Source of the DNA: Akkermansiaceae bacterium UBA5688
Lineage (GTDB): Bacteria > Verrucomicrobiota > Verrucomicrobiia > Verrucomicrobiales > Akkermansiaceae
Direction: 5' to 3'
Assembly (NCBI GenBank): GCA_002420315.1
Contig: DIHU01000219.1
Span: 26,947 to 90,946, forward strand
DNA length: 64,000 bases
Both the position numbers and the translations under genes were made by a program. This document shows positions 46,762 to 56,549 of this stretch, one piece after another. Each line of letters opens with the position of its first letter. Within the stretch, counting starts at the first letter, position 1. The notes below the pieces were generated by a model, which did no database searches, was not told the origin of the DNA, and saw only the letters and a list, made by a program, of their open reading frames with translations.

Positions 46762-46764
46762 GAC

Positions 46765-48537
46765 CTAGGCTTCCACAACTTCTTCTGGCGCATCTACCCA
46801 GCGCCCGTGTTCACGAATTAAATCCTGCAATCTTTCAACCGCTTCACCCTCCGGGATATTAAATTTTACGGCCTGCTTACCGACATAAAGATTGATCTTA
46901 CCTGGAGCTCCACCGACATAACCAAAGTCGGCGTCCGCCATCTCCCCAGGTCCATTTACAATACATCCCATGACTGCAATTCGGACCCCTTTTAAATGTC
47001 CAGTAGCTTCACGGATTTTTTGGGTCGTTTCTTGAAGGTTAAATAAGGTGCGTCCACAGCTCGGACACGCGACATAGTCAGTCTTGAAAATTCGTGCGCC
47101 CGCAGCCTGAAGAATATTGTAGGAAAGTCTAAGTGATTGCCCCGGAGCTTCTTCGCCCTGCACCAAAATCGCGTCTCCAATTCCATCGCAAATCAACGAA
47201 CCCAAATTCATTGAAGCTTTCAACAAAGTAGGAAGAAAATCAGCCCCTGCATCATTCGATGGAGCGAGTGTGTCCTTAAGCAAAATTGAATGCCGGGCAT
47301 CCGCCTTCGCTGCCAACAGGCGGAAAGCGTAAATGGCAGGAAGATTCAACCCATCCTTTACTGTGAGCAATCTCGACTCATCCGACTGATTGATTTTTGA
47401 GATTATCTCATCTTCCCGGGGGTCAAGCTCTACCACACCGGAGTCCTCGCTGACAATTTCCGGCTTAAAATCGCCCATCTGATCAATCTTGTGAGCCACC
47501 GAATCCCACTTCTTACGGGAAGTGAAAACACGCATCAATTCAGTGCCGCCCAAAGATAGCCCCGCCATTCGTTGGACGCTGCTCTTCCGGCGCTCGTATT
47601 CAAAAGAATTCCAAGATTCCTTCACTTCCGTCTCATATCCACCCTCCGGAATCGCTCTTACTAAAGCCTGCGCAACCGGGACCTCATGCACTGCATCTTC
47701 TGTCAAACTCACGCGAATGGTATCCCCGATGCCGTCCGCCAGCAAACTCCCGATGCCAATTGCACTCTTAATACGGCCATCCTCACCGTCACCCGCTTCG
47801 GTCACCCCCAAATGAAGCGGATAATTCCAATCGGAACCTTCCGCTTCAAGCCGTGCCACCAACAAGCGGTATGCTTCAATCATGACCTTTGGATTGGAAG
47901 CCTTCATCGAAAAGACAAAATTATGAAAATCCTCCTCCCGAGCGATCCGCGCAAACTCCAGCGCGCTTTCAACCATTCCAAGCGGAGTATCACCATAACG
48001 ATTCATAATGCGGTCGGAGAGTGAACCATGATTGGTTCCGATTCTCACTGCGCGGCCGAGGTTCTTGCAAAGGGTAACCAACGGTGTGAATTCCTCCCGA
48101 ATTCGGCCCAACTCTTCTTCGTATTGTTCATCGGTATATTCCCGAATTTCAAATTTTTTCTTATCTGCATAATTCCCGGGATTGACCCGCACCTTCTCCA
48201 CCCACTTTGCCGCCTCAAAAGCCGCATCAGGCTTAAAGTGAATATCCGCGACTAAGGGAACTCCGCAATTAGCAGCCCGAACTCCATCACGAATATTCTC
48301 GAGATTTTCAGCATACTTCCGTGTTTGGGCTGTAATCCTAACCACCTCACAACCCGCATCTGATAGCTGAAGCACCTCCTTAACACAGGCCTCGGTATCA
48401 CGGGTGTCCGAAGTAATCATCGATTGGACCAAGACAGGATTACCGCCGCCCACTTTCACGTTCCCAAAGGTTACCTCCCGTGACTCGCGACGGGAGTAAT
48501 AAAAGAGGTTTTTGCAGTAACGTAATTCGGATGCCAT
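46765..48537 (-). CDS. ispG: 4-hydroxy-3-methylbut-2-enyl diphosphate synthase, long form
   Basis: A 590-residue GcpE/IspG, the [4Fe-4S] enzyme of the MEP isoprenoid pathway. The TIM-barrel domain (VQSMITSDTRD, VADIHF, VRVNPGN, RIGTNHGS) is followed by an insert of about 200 residues and the C-terminal reductase-like domain with CPSCGRTLF and GCIVNGPGE, which supply the three cluster cysteines and the catalytic glutamate. The long three-domain form is that of plants, Chlamydiae and Bacteroidetes, in contrast to the roughly 370-residue form of E. coli. It heads the ispG-clpS-DUF2017 operon. Confidence 0.95.
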   Translation of the reverse strand: MASELRYCKNLFYYSRRESREVTFGNVKVGGGNPVLVQSMITSDTRDTEACVKEVLQLSDAGCEVVRITAQTRKYAENLENIRDGVRAANCGVPLVADIHFKPDAAFEAAKWVEKVRVNPGNYADKKKFEIREYTDEQYEEELGRIREEFTPLVTLCKNLGRAVRIGTNHGSLSDRIMNRYGDTPLGMVESALEFARIAREEDFHNFVFSMKASNPKVMIEAYRLLVARLEAEGSDWNYPLHLGVTEAGDGEDGRIKSAIGIGSLLADGIGDTIRVSLTEDAVHEVPVAQALVRAIPEGGYETEVKESWNSFEYERRKSSVQRMAGLSLGGTELMRVFTSRKKWDSVAHKIDQMGDFKPEIVSEDSGVVELDPREDEIISKINQSDESRLLTVKDGLNLPAIYAFRLLAAKADARHSILLKDTLAPSNDAGADFLPTLLKASMNLGSLICDGIGDAILVQGEEAPGQSLRLSYNILQAAGARIFKTDYVACPSCGRTLFNLQETTQKIREATGHLKGVRIAVMGCIVNGPGEMADADFGYVGGAPGKINLYVGKQAVKFNIPEGEAVERLQDLIREHGRWVDAPEEVVEA

Positions 48538-49020
48538 ATAGATGGATTAGGTTCTAAGATAAAAAAGGCCTACCCGCAACGCCCACATTCCCTGATTATC
48601 GTCATCTAGGGTTTCTCTTCCAGTTTTGCGGCCATGGCCCGGCCTTAACTGTGAATACACCTTCGATGAAGCAACTTTAAATATTGCTCCTGATATCCCC
48701 AACTTTCTTCTTCCTTGGTATTGCTGGTCTCGTGATGACGCTGAGATCCACAAAAATTCCTGAGGTGCATCTTAATAGAGAATCGTGAGACGCCCCCTCT
48801 GCGCCCAGATAGCGGAAGTCTGCTGGAGGAAATCTGCCGCTCGGATTGGATTTCTAGTTAGGGTAAAGCCAAAACCATATAGTGGCCTCCTATATTAGCC
48901 CTACGAACCATTATATTTTGCCATCAGAGTGACCATCTAAGATTTAAAAAAACGATCGCGCAATGACTCTCTCGATTTCCCTTCTTTATTTTTTGTTCGA
49001 GAAAGACTACTTCTCTGGGT
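48538..49020. other. Gene-free intergenic region, 483 bases
   Basis: This lies between the divergent starts of ispG and the DUF6807 gene. No RNA gene or familiar regulatory RNA was recognised. A short plus-strand open stretch from about 48685 encodes a hydrophobic run of about 35 residues (LLLISPTFFFLGIAGLV), preceded in frame by a TAA and an ATG, which could be a small membrane protein or a remnant; evidence is too thin to call a gene. The right end has a T-rich block just before 49021. Confidence 0.35.
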
Positions 49021-49926
49021 ATGAAATCGACTTTTTTCATCATTTCCGCCCTCCTCGCTCAATCCGCGTTCGCCGGCTTTCGTCAGGAAAAAACCGACTC
49101 CTCCCTGAAGCTTTTTGACAGTGACATTCTGATAACAGAATACCGGACCGACCATCATCTTCCTTACCTTTACCCACTCGTAGGCCCCACTGGGGTTGGG
49201 CTCACTCGAAACTTCCCCATGAAAAAGAACGTTGAGGGTGAGCAACCAGATCACCCCCATCATCGCTCTTTTTGGTTCACTCACGGCGACGTCAATGGAC
49301 ACGATTTCTGGCACTCAAAAGATCACAAGTCAAACATTGTCCACAAGTCCTTCGGGAAATCCAAAGGTGGAACATTTTCAGTCAACCTCGAGTGGCAGCA
49401 GGACAAGGAGGTAATTCTCAAGGAAACTCGAACCTATAAATTAAGTAAGCCCAACGAAAAATCACTCGCAATCGAAGTTCACTCAACCCTGACTGCAGCA
49501 ACCGAAGTGAAATTTGGCGACACCAAGGAAGGTTCCTTCGCCTTACGCGTCTCCCCCACCCTACGGCACGAAGGTAAGGTCGCAAAGGGCCACATCGCCA
49601 ACTCTGAGGGTCAGATCGACAAAGATGCCTGGGGTAAGCGTGCTCGCTGGGTCAGCTACTATGGCCCCGACAGCTCCGATAAAAACGTCACAATTACTAT
49701 GATGGACCACCCTTCAAACCACAATCACCCCACTTTCTGGCACGCCCGTACTTATGGTCTTCTCACTGCAAACCCCTTTGGCGAAAAAAGCTTCACCAAA
49801 AAGGGAAACGGTAATTTCACCCTTAAGAAGGGCGATTCGCTCACTCAGAAATACGGCCTCTTCATGCAGTCCGGAACTTTCAAAAAGGATTCCGTCGAAA
49901 AGGCCTACCAAGCCTTTGCTAAATAG
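49021..49926 (+). CDS. Secreted DUF6807 (PmoA-like) protein
   Basis: A 301-residue protein with a signal peptide (MKSTFFIISALLAQSAFAG). It matches the family annotated as 'methane oxygenase PmoA' (DUF6807): DHPHHRSFWFTHGDVNG, HHLPYLYPLVGPTGVGLTR, RWVSYYGP and MMDHPSNHNHPTFWHARTYGLLTANPFG. The name reflects an old misannotation, as the protein has no membrane helices and no relation to particulate methane monooxygenase. Such proteins are abundant in Verrucomicrobia and Planctomycetes and are thought to act on glycans. It is monocistronic. Confidence 0.88.
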   Translation: MKSTFFIISALLAQSAFAGFRQEKTDSSLKLFDSDILITEYRTDHHLPYLYPLVGPTGVGLTRNFPMKKNVEGEQPDHPHHRSFWFTHGDVNGHDFWHSKDHKSNIVHKSFGKSKGGTFSVNLEWQQDKEVILKETRTYKLSKPNEKSLAIEVHSTLTAATEVKFGDTKEGSFALRVSPTLRHEGKVAKGHIANSEGQIDKDAWGKRARWVSYYGPDSSDKNVTITMMDHPSNHNHPTFWHARTYGLLTANPFGEKSFTKKGNGNFTLKKGDSLTQKYGLFMQSGTFKKDSVEKAYQAFAK

Positions 49927-50066
49927 CGGCAAGGCTCCGGTTCAAGAATACTCCCAACTTCACAATCGACAGGAAGTTCGGCATTCTTTTTCGTTTTTGG
50001 CTAATTGACAAAATAAACGCGATGAAAATTGTCGCATTCTCGTCATAACAGGAGAGTTCCTGCACA

Positions 50067-53000
50067 ATGCCATTTCCTGAGGATAAAACTAAAGAATCTC
50101 CAAAGCCCCATTGGCATTGGAGAAGACGTCTCTTTTACCCTTTTGTTCTAATCGTAGGGCTCCTAATCTGGGTAAATGGACCTGGTTTTCGTTGGGGACT
50201 AGAAAAGATTATCTTGCAAAAATTGGCTGCCGAAGACTTTTCGGGGAGCTTCGTATTAGAGGGGACAGCACTCTCGGGAATCTCGATTCGTGAGATCTCC
50301 ATTAATGGAAAATCAACTATTCAAAGCATTGAATCCGATTTAATCAAAATTGAATGGTCACTTGGATCGTTGATTGACATGGAACTCGAGTCCATCGCCC
50401 TTAAGGGGATTTATATTATAATCGACCCAGAGGCTTCCAAAGCAGGCATCTTTTCAGGTGACCAAGGCCAGGAACGAGCCTCCAAATCTAAGACCTCTCT
50501 CACAGAGGTCCTAGGTCTAATCAAGGGCTTCATCCAGCCTGCCGAAATTTCAATCATCGGCCTTAAGGTTGAGGTCGAAAATATGACTCAAGTTTCGCTG
50601 GGGTCCCTAACTCATAGCGCTGGCGAGAGTTACTATTTCATTTCGGATCTTCAATCACGCGACCATCTCGACCGCAATATTTACAATCCGGAGTCCATCG
50701 TGACTTGGAATCAAGATGGCTTCTTCATCAACCAAATCACCTTGAACTCGCAGCTCGCGATTCAAGATATTTTCTTCAAACCAGAGAAATCAGCCTCGAT
50801 GGTTATCTCCGTAGCCGGCAGCAAAGTCCTCGCGGAGTCAGACCTTAAGTCCTCTCACCGAATTTCACTTGAATCGCCTTCCCTCTCGATTCCTAGTCTC
50901 ATCGAACTCGCAAAACCCGACCTTGAATCAGCAGGCGAAATCACAAAGCTCGAGATCAATACGTCAAGTGGCTCTTTCGCCCTCGAAGCTTGTGACCTGA
51001 GATACGAGGACCAAGAAATTTCACGAGCCTCAATCGCCGCCATTACAGAAGATTTACTTTCGCCCTTTGAAAAGCCAATCAACATTCAAGTCTCGGTTGA
51101 TGATAAAATACAAGCTGAGGGAATTGTGATGTTAGATCGCCAAATTCTTGATTCCTCAGCCGAGCTAGATCTCGCTGTCAATTGGCCCAAATTCCCCACT
51201 ATTAATGGTGAACTTCATTACGATTCCCGAGAGGCTCACTTATCTGCCTTGGCTCTTGACCACCTCCGAGCCACCGCTCGATTTCAGATTGATTCACAAA
51301 CCTACCAGGCCAAAATCTATTCCGAGATCAACGAATCAACGATTCTCGATGAGAATCTCGAAGGGCCCTTAAACTTCACGGCAAGGGCCAAGGGTGATTT
51401 TAAAATGGCTAAGCACTCAGGCTCACTAGACCTATTTGAGATGGGCTTCCATCTGCCTAACTTTTCGCAATTCGCCGCAAATGGGAAGATCATCTGGAAC
51501 TGGCCGAACCAGATTGCGGTCGAACGCCTCGAAATGATTAGTTCCGAGGCAGTCGCTGAGACCAAACTAAACTGGTCGAATGGCACTCTTGAAGTTGACT
51601 ACATTAAAGTTTTTGAAAAAGACGATGAACTGCTCTCCGTTGAAGCAAACTTTCCAGTACCTCTCTCGACTCGCTCGCTAAATGAGATCCTAGAATCGGA
51701 GAAAGAGATCTCCTTGAAAATCAATTCTAAGCCTCTAACCCTAGAGCGACTTTCATCATTTTTGCCTATACCAGCCGAACTTTCCGGGATTTTTCATGCT
51801 GAAGAATTTAACCTTACTGGGACTTTTTTCAATCCCTTGCTAAATGGAAAGATCTCCCTGAAAGATTTTCAGTCAACTGTTACCCCACAGCTCTCTCCTG
51901 CCGAAATTGTAATTGAAGTTCAAACTGACGCTAAGAATCTCATCGTAGACTTCGAGGCAAAAGATCCCGTAGGACAAATACTTAAATTAGATGGAACCTT
52001 CCCATTCCTTCCCCGGAAATGGCTCGATCAAAAAATGATCCCGCTTGATTCACCTCTTACCCTAACAGTCAAAAACGATCGGCTGGACCTCCGGCGCATC
52101 CAACCGCTCACCCCCTCCATTCCCAATATCAGGGGCACACTTAATCTAGATTTAAGATTATCGGGCTCACTCATAGAACCTCGATTGAACGGCAATATTA
52201 ACGCAGATAATCTCAATACTAGCCATCTGACTAACCTTCCGGACTTTGGTTTAAACTTGGAACTTAAGACCACCAATCAAGAAATCACCCTTAATGGATC
52301 AGGAAAAAACGGCACTGCCAACTTAATGACGATTGCCGGAAGGCTACCTCTACAACCAAAAACATGGTTGGGACTTCCAGAATCAGAGCCTGAAAAAGAA
52401 TTCCTTTTTGAAATAAAAGATGCCGAAGTAGACCTAAGTCAAGTCCAGCCATTCGTGCCTATGGTCAAGAATGTTCAAGGAAATTTAGAGCTGAATGTCA
52501 AAGCCACTGGTACAAGTTCCAGTCCACAGTTTTCAGGAGATGCCGACCTAAGTATTACAAAAATGCGCCTTGATGATTCGCCCTTCTCGGAATTCCGTGA
52601 TTCTCGAATCATCCTCAATCTAGCAAATGACATCATAACAGTTAATGAAAGTTCCATCAGAGCATCCGGCGGTAAAGCAACCATCAGAGGATCCATTAAC
52701 CTAGCCTCAAAAGATGCTGATTTCGATCCTATCTTCGACGTTGAAGTAGAGGGAAAAGATATTCTTCTCTATCGCACCAAGGATCTAAATTTCCGCGGCC
52801 ACCCTAACCTCACAATCACCGGCCCTTATTCAAAAGCAAAAATCGCAGGGACTCTCAAAATTGCTGACAGCCTTATATACAAGGACGTCGAAATCCTTCC
52901 CTTTGGAGTCCCCCGAACAAGCGAAACACCAAGACCAAACCTTCCCTCATTTTCACAAAGTCCCAAAATGGAGAATCCAATCATTTCGCCTCCCTCTGGC

Positions 53001-53666
53001 GTCATGGAATGGAATCTCGAGGTTGATATCACTACCGAAGACCCCGTCCTTATTCGAGGCAATCTCATAGATGGCCAGATCACCGGCCAAAACTTGAAAC
53101 TCAGAGGCACAATAGGATCGCCCAAACCCTCAGGTACTGTGACCACTGAAGAGATTGTTGCTGACCTCCCCTTCAGCAAGCTAGAAGTCCAGTCGGGATC
53201 AATCACCCTCAATCCCGATTCACCGACCAATTCATACCTTGACCTCAAAGGAAGCTCCAAAATCAGTTCCTACCTCGTTCAAGTTTTTGTGTCGGGTACG
53301 ATTCAAAACCCCAAACTAGTCCTCACTTCGGACCCACCGCTTCCTGAAAATGAAATTATGCTTCTCTTAGCTACCGGTTCCGTATCTTCACAACTAGCAA
53401 ATCAAGAAGTCGCGTCACAAAAAGCACTTCAATACCTCTTCGAAACCCTCCGTCGTAGAAATGGTGAAAAAGATAAGTCGATCCTCCAAAGATTCCTCAA
53501 AAACTCCGGTCAAATCAAAGTTTCACTCGGCGAAACCAATCAATACTCAGGGCAAAATTTTTCCTCAGCAACCCTCAATCTTGACGATCGTTGGGATTTC
53601 ACCACTCAAATCGATGAACAAGGGCAGACGAGAGCTTTTCTCGTTTTCTCGGTTCGCTTTAAGTAA
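50067..53666 (+). CDS. tamB: Translocation and assembly module subunit TamB
   Basis: A 1199-residue inner-membrane-anchored, periplasm-spanning protein. One membrane helix near 22-38 (FYPFVLIVGLLIWV) is followed by about 900 residues of repeated beta strands, as in AsmA/VPS13-like lipid bridges, and the conserved DUF490 C-terminus (from about 950, with IMLLLATGSVSSQLA and the final FLVFSVRFK). It works with TamA in outer-membrane assembly and phospholipid transport. AGGAGAG lies 12 bases before the ATG. The gene precedes tamA by five bases, the reverse of the E. coli order. Confidence 0.92.
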   Translation: MPFPEDKTKESPKPHWHWRRRLFYPFVLIVGLLIWVNGPGFRWGLEKIILQKLAAEDFSGSFVLEGTALSGISIREISINGKSTIQSIESDLIKIEWSLGSLIDMELESIALKGIYIIIDPEASKAGIFSGDQGQERASKSKTSLTEVLGLIKGFIQPAEISIIGLKVEVENMTQVSLGSLTHSAGESYYFISDLQSRDHLDRNIYNPESIVTWNQDGFFINQITLNSQLAIQDIFFKPEKSASMVISVAGSKVLAESDLKSSHRISLESPSLSIPSLIELAKPDLESAGEITKLEINTSSGSFALEACDLRYEDQEISRASIAAITEDLLSPFEKPINIQVSVDDKIQAEGIVMLDRQILDSSAELDLAVNWPKFPTINGELHYDSREAHLSALALDHLRATARFQIDSQTYQAKIYSEINESTILDENLEGPLNFTARAKGDFKMAKHSGSLDLFEMGFHLPNFSQFAANGKIIWNWPNQIAVERLEMISSEAVAETKLNWSNGTLEVDYIKVFEKDDELLSVEANFPVPLSTRSLNEILESEKEISLKINSKPLTLERLSSFLPIPAELSGIFHAEEFNLTGTFFNPLLNGKISLKDFQSTVTPQLSPAEIVIEVQTDAKNLIVDFEAKDPVGQILKLDGTFPFLPRKWLDQKMIPLDSPLTLTVKNDRLDLRRIQPLTPSIPNIRGTLNLDLRLSGSLIEPRLNGNINADNLNTSHLTNLPDFGLNLELKTTNQEITLNGSGKNGTANLMTIAGRLPLQPKTWLGLPESEPEKEFLFEIKDAEVDLSQVQPFVPMVKNVQGNLELNVKATGTSSSPQFSGDADLSITKMRLDDSPFSEFRDSRIILNLANDIITVNESSIRASGGKATIRGSINLASKDADFDPIFDVEVEGKDILLYRTKDLNFRGHPNLTITGPYSKAKIAGTLKIADSLIYKDVEILPFGVPRTSETPRPNLPSFSQSPKMENPIISPPSGVMEWNLEVDITTEDPVLIRGNLIDGQITGQNLKLRGTIGSPKPSGTVTTEEIVADLPFSKLEVQSGSITLNPDSPTNSYLDLKGSSKISSYLVQVFVSGTIQNPKLVLTSDPPLPENEIMLLLATGSVSSQLANQEVASQKALQYLFETLRRRNGEKDKSILQRFLKNSGQIKVSLGETNQYSGQNFSSATLNLDDRWDFTTQIDEQGQTRAFLVFSVRFK

Positions 53667-53671
53667 AATCC

Positions 53672-55609
53672 ATGGTTCTCCGGATCACAGTATTGATTCT
53701 GCTTTTCACCCCAGTATTAGCTCCTGGAGCAAATGTGGAATTCGTTGGCTTGCGATCATTCACTTCAGAGAGCCTCTTGAAAGCAGTCGCGGGTCGAATG
53801 GACTATATTCGTAAGCGAGATGCCACCGATTCACGTGCCGACGATGCGGCCTACCTAGTCGAATCTTATCTAAAAACCCATGGACTGCCAGATGCCGTAA
53901 TTTCAGGGCAAAGAATCTCGGACAATAAAATCCGTCTCACCATTGAGGAAGGACTCTCACAGTTTCTAGGATCGATCAAAGTCACTGGATTCGATGACGT
54001 AGAGGCAATTCAGGACCAATTCCAAGCGACATTCCCCGAGACGGTTAAACAACGAGCCTTTGAATCCAAATTTATTGAAGAAGGCCTAGAGAGAGTCCGT
54101 GATCTTTTGCATACAAATGGATACTGGAAAGGCAATCTCACAGCAATTCAAGAGGCGCGCCAAGCTGATGGAAAAATTCCATTCACTTTGAAGATCGATA
54201 AAGGACCACTATTTATCCTCGAAAATCCTAATCTAGAAAGCCAAGTCAAGCCCTCGGCCGCTCTGGAAAAAATAGCTGGTGAGGCCAGAGGAGAAACAGC
54301 CACCGCAGAAAACATCATTTCGCTTCGCCGTAACATTAGCGAAGACTATCGCAGACGAGGTTATACCGATATTTCGCTGGTAATGTTAAAGAAAATCAAT
54401 GGTAACAAACTCCTGCTTAACTTCGTCATAACACCGGGGAAAAAATACATTGTTCGCTCATTCCAGACCGCCGGCCTCAACAAAACCAACCCAAGTAATA
54501 TTCAGAACCGCTTTAGGAAACTAATCGGTGAAAATTTTGACGAAAAATCGACAGGCCGCGATATAAAGAGGCTACTCTCGACGGGAGCTTTTTCCAGTGT
54601 ACGCCTTGAAAAAAAAGAAATTAACGACGCCGAGCTAGATCTAACTCTTCATCTTAAGGAGGCCAAAGCGAGGGGATACTCCGTCGCTTTGGGATATGGA
54701 TCAATCGAGGGCTACACCCTCGGTCTTCGTTACTTCGATCGTAACTTATATGGAAGCCTATCAAATTTATCTGCAGTAGCCGAAATCACCTCTCTCGGTG
54801 GCCTGGGTGCAATCAGTCTCAGCAATCCATTTTTTTTAGATCAAGATCTAAGGCTCGCCAACCGAGCATTTCTCATTAATCGAGACTTCGATAACTACGA
54901 CAAATTAGAAGGAGGAATTGGCAGTGAACTGACATGGAAATGGGGTGATAATTACTCCACTAAGGTTGGCCTGACTGTGTCTCAAACTTCTATCAATACA
55001 CCGATTCCCAAAGAATTGGCGGGCCCACGAAATTACATAGTATCAAGACTTGGTCTCCAGCAATTATTCGATAGGCGCAATAACCCCGCGCTGCCTTCAG
55101 ATGGTTGGTTTGCTCGCCTCAGCACATCTCTTGGATTGTCAGATGGAGATAATGCCATTGGTTTTTTTGAAGTAGAAAGCCAATTCAGCTACTATCAAAC
55201 ACTGAGTGAAAATTCCTCTTACGCTTTAGGCTTGCGGGGAGGTTTTATTTCTCCATCTGGCGAAACCCAAAGCCTGCCCATCGATCTACGTAAATTCCTA
55301 GGTGGGGCAAACACCATCCGCTCCTTTCCCGAACTTAAGATGGGATCATCTTTCAACGGTAACACTTTAGGAGGGACAGAGTGGTGGCTCGCGAATGCTG
55401 AATACAGGCACAACCTTGCCGGTCCATTCGAAGCCCTAATCTTCGTCGACGCTGCAGGACTCGACTCCGAAGTAGAATTAGCTGTCGGCTTGGGAGTTCG
55501 TATTAACCTCCCGGTAGGACCGATTCGGCTAGAATACGGTCGTTCCCTATCACAAAACAGTGGAGAACCCGGAGGCACTTTTCACTTTGCTATCGGAACT
55601 ACTTTTTAA
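53672..55609 (+). CDS. tamA: TamA/BamA-family Omp85 outer-membrane protein
   Basis: A 645-residue Omp85 protein with a signal peptide (ending APGAN), three or so POTRA domains in residues 20-330 (VEFVGLRSFTSESLL, GSIKVTGFDDVEAIQ, YIVRSFQTAGLNKTN) and a 16-strand barrel with GYGSIEGYTLGLRYFDRNLYG and the lid-lock region LGGANTIRSF (the VRGY/F motif). It ends in a C-terminal phenylalanine as expected for BAM substrates. Pairing with tamB five bases upstream identifies it as TamA rather than BamA. A decayed gene and a terminator follow. Confidence 0.92.
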   Translation: MVLRITVLILLFTPVLAPGANVEFVGLRSFTSESLLKAVAGRMDYIRKRDATDSRADDAAYLVESYLKTHGLPDAVISGQRISDNKIRLTIEEGLSQFLGSIKVTGFDDVEAIQDQFQATFPETVKQRAFESKFIEEGLERVRDLLHTNGYWKGNLTAIQEARQADGKIPFTLKIDKGPLFILENPNLESQVKPSAALEKIAGEARGETATAENIISLRRNISEDYRRRGYTDISLVMLKKINGNKLLLNFVITPGKKYIVRSFQTAGLNKTNPSNIQNRFRKLIGENFDEKSTGRDIKRLLSTGAFSSVRLEKKEINDAELDLTLHLKEAKARGYSVALGYGSIEGYTLGLRYFDRNLYGSLSNLSAVAEITSLGGLGAISLSNPFFLDQDLRLANRAFLINRDFDNYDKLEGGIGSELTWKWGDNYSTKVGLTVSQTSINTPIPKELAGPRNYIVSRLGLQQLFDRRNNPALPSDGWFARLSTSLGLSDGDNAIGFFEVESQFSYYQTLSENSSYALGLRGGFISPSGETQSLPIDLRKFLGGANTIRSFPELKMGSSFNGNTLGGTEWWLANAEYRHNLAGPFEALIFVDAAGLDSEVELAVGLGVRINLPVGPIRLEYGRSLSQNSGEPGGTFHFAIGTTF

Positions 55610-55652
55610 TCAAGATCAAAGACCGGCAGGCGCTTCCACCTTGTTTTTTTGA

Positions 55653-56316
55653 ATGAACCATCAGTCTCCCATCAAGGCCATTTCAGGTTGCGATCAACAA
55701 CTTATCGATCAGTGGAAATCTGTTGCCTAGTGCGATCGCCACCCTAAGTCTGTCGTCTGTAATACTGACGAAGGCGAGCCTGGATGTTTCAAAGATAGAG
55801 CCCTCATGGACTACGAGATCCCCATCGGCCTACCTTTGAAAACACTTGTCTTTGATCGGGCAGACGGACCATTTGATCAACGCTCTATTTAAGCAGTCAC
55901 CATAGCAGTGCTCTCGGGAGGATTCCTCGACCATCAAATCCTTGATGATCTGACACTAGATGATCCCTATATCCGTTCGCACTGCGCCTTCCTCGGAGCC
56001 GGTGGGACCGTGTCTTCGATGACTCTCGTAATATGATGAAAGCTGCCCATGATGCGATGGCTTTCTTGGCACACGAATCCGGCGGCAAGTGTTTCCCTTG
56101 TCGCATCGGCACTCAACAGCTCACCGAGCGCTTGAATGACGATTCCAAAAACTGGACCTCGCAGCATGGACCGAAGAAGTGAGCGACATCAACGAGGCAA
56201 TGAAAGCAACATCGGCCTGTGGACTTGGAATGGCTGCACCCCACGTCACCGAATCACTAATGAAGTATTTTCCCGAGCAGGTTAAAGCTTCTACGAATTC
56301 CAATTCCTGGACCTAA
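55653..56316 (+). pseudogene. Decayed NuoF / formate dehydrogenase beta-type flavoprotein subunit
   Basis: Pieces of an NADH-binding 51-kDa-type subunit can be read in order on the plus strand. From 55653 an ATG frame reaches QWKSVA, hits TAG at 55728, then continues in the same frame with CDRHPKSVVCNTDEGEPG and CFKDRALMDYE, the family's FMN/NAD signature. The region that should follow (roughly 150-200 residues) is missing, and IGLPLKTLVFDRADG comes next. TAA interrupts at 55890, then SGGFLDHQILDD and AFLGAGGTV. After a frameshift near 56010, VFDDSRNMMKAAHDAMAF, ESGGKCFPCRIGT (first cluster Cys replaced by Gly) follow. After another near 56150, DLAAWTEEVSDINEAMKATSACGLG and PHVTESLMKYFPEQV end at TAA 56314. 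Confidence 0.85.
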
Positions 56317-56463
56317 CAAATCCCCTTAAATAAAGGTGTTCCGCTTGAATAGTTTAGATCACCGAAACAAGATTTGAATCTTTTCAATCTTTTGCTGTCA
56401 TAACTCTAGTTTTTTTGACTTACTGACGGGCGATCGGGAAATTAATCCAACCCGTTCTTCAAT

Positions 56464-56516
56464 GCGCCCCGGGCGGTCCTCCTTTTTCGCAGGCAGTTCG
56501 TCCGGGGTGCTTTTTT
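56464..56516 (+). terminator. Intrinsic terminator, plus strand
   Basis: Arms at 56464-56478 and 56496-56510 form a G+C-rich stem of about 13 pairs (some G-T) followed at once by six Ts (56511-56516). It would end transcripts from tamB-tamA and the pseudogene. A possible TTGACT box at 56415-56420 has no convincing partner, so an independent small RNA is only a possibility. Confidence 0.7.
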
Positions 56517-56549
56517 ATGCGTTTATGCTGCAAGTGCCAACACTGGAAG

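Noticed and set aside
48547..48753. Short minus-strand open frame upstream of ispG
   Set aside because: No recognisable domain, no ribosome-binding site and arginine/serine-rich composition typical of a chance frame.
49021..49926. Particulate methane monooxygenase subunit A (PmoA)
   Set aside because: The protein is a soluble, secreted DUF6807 member; the PmoA name in databases is misleading and there are no membrane helices or pmoB/pmoC genes.
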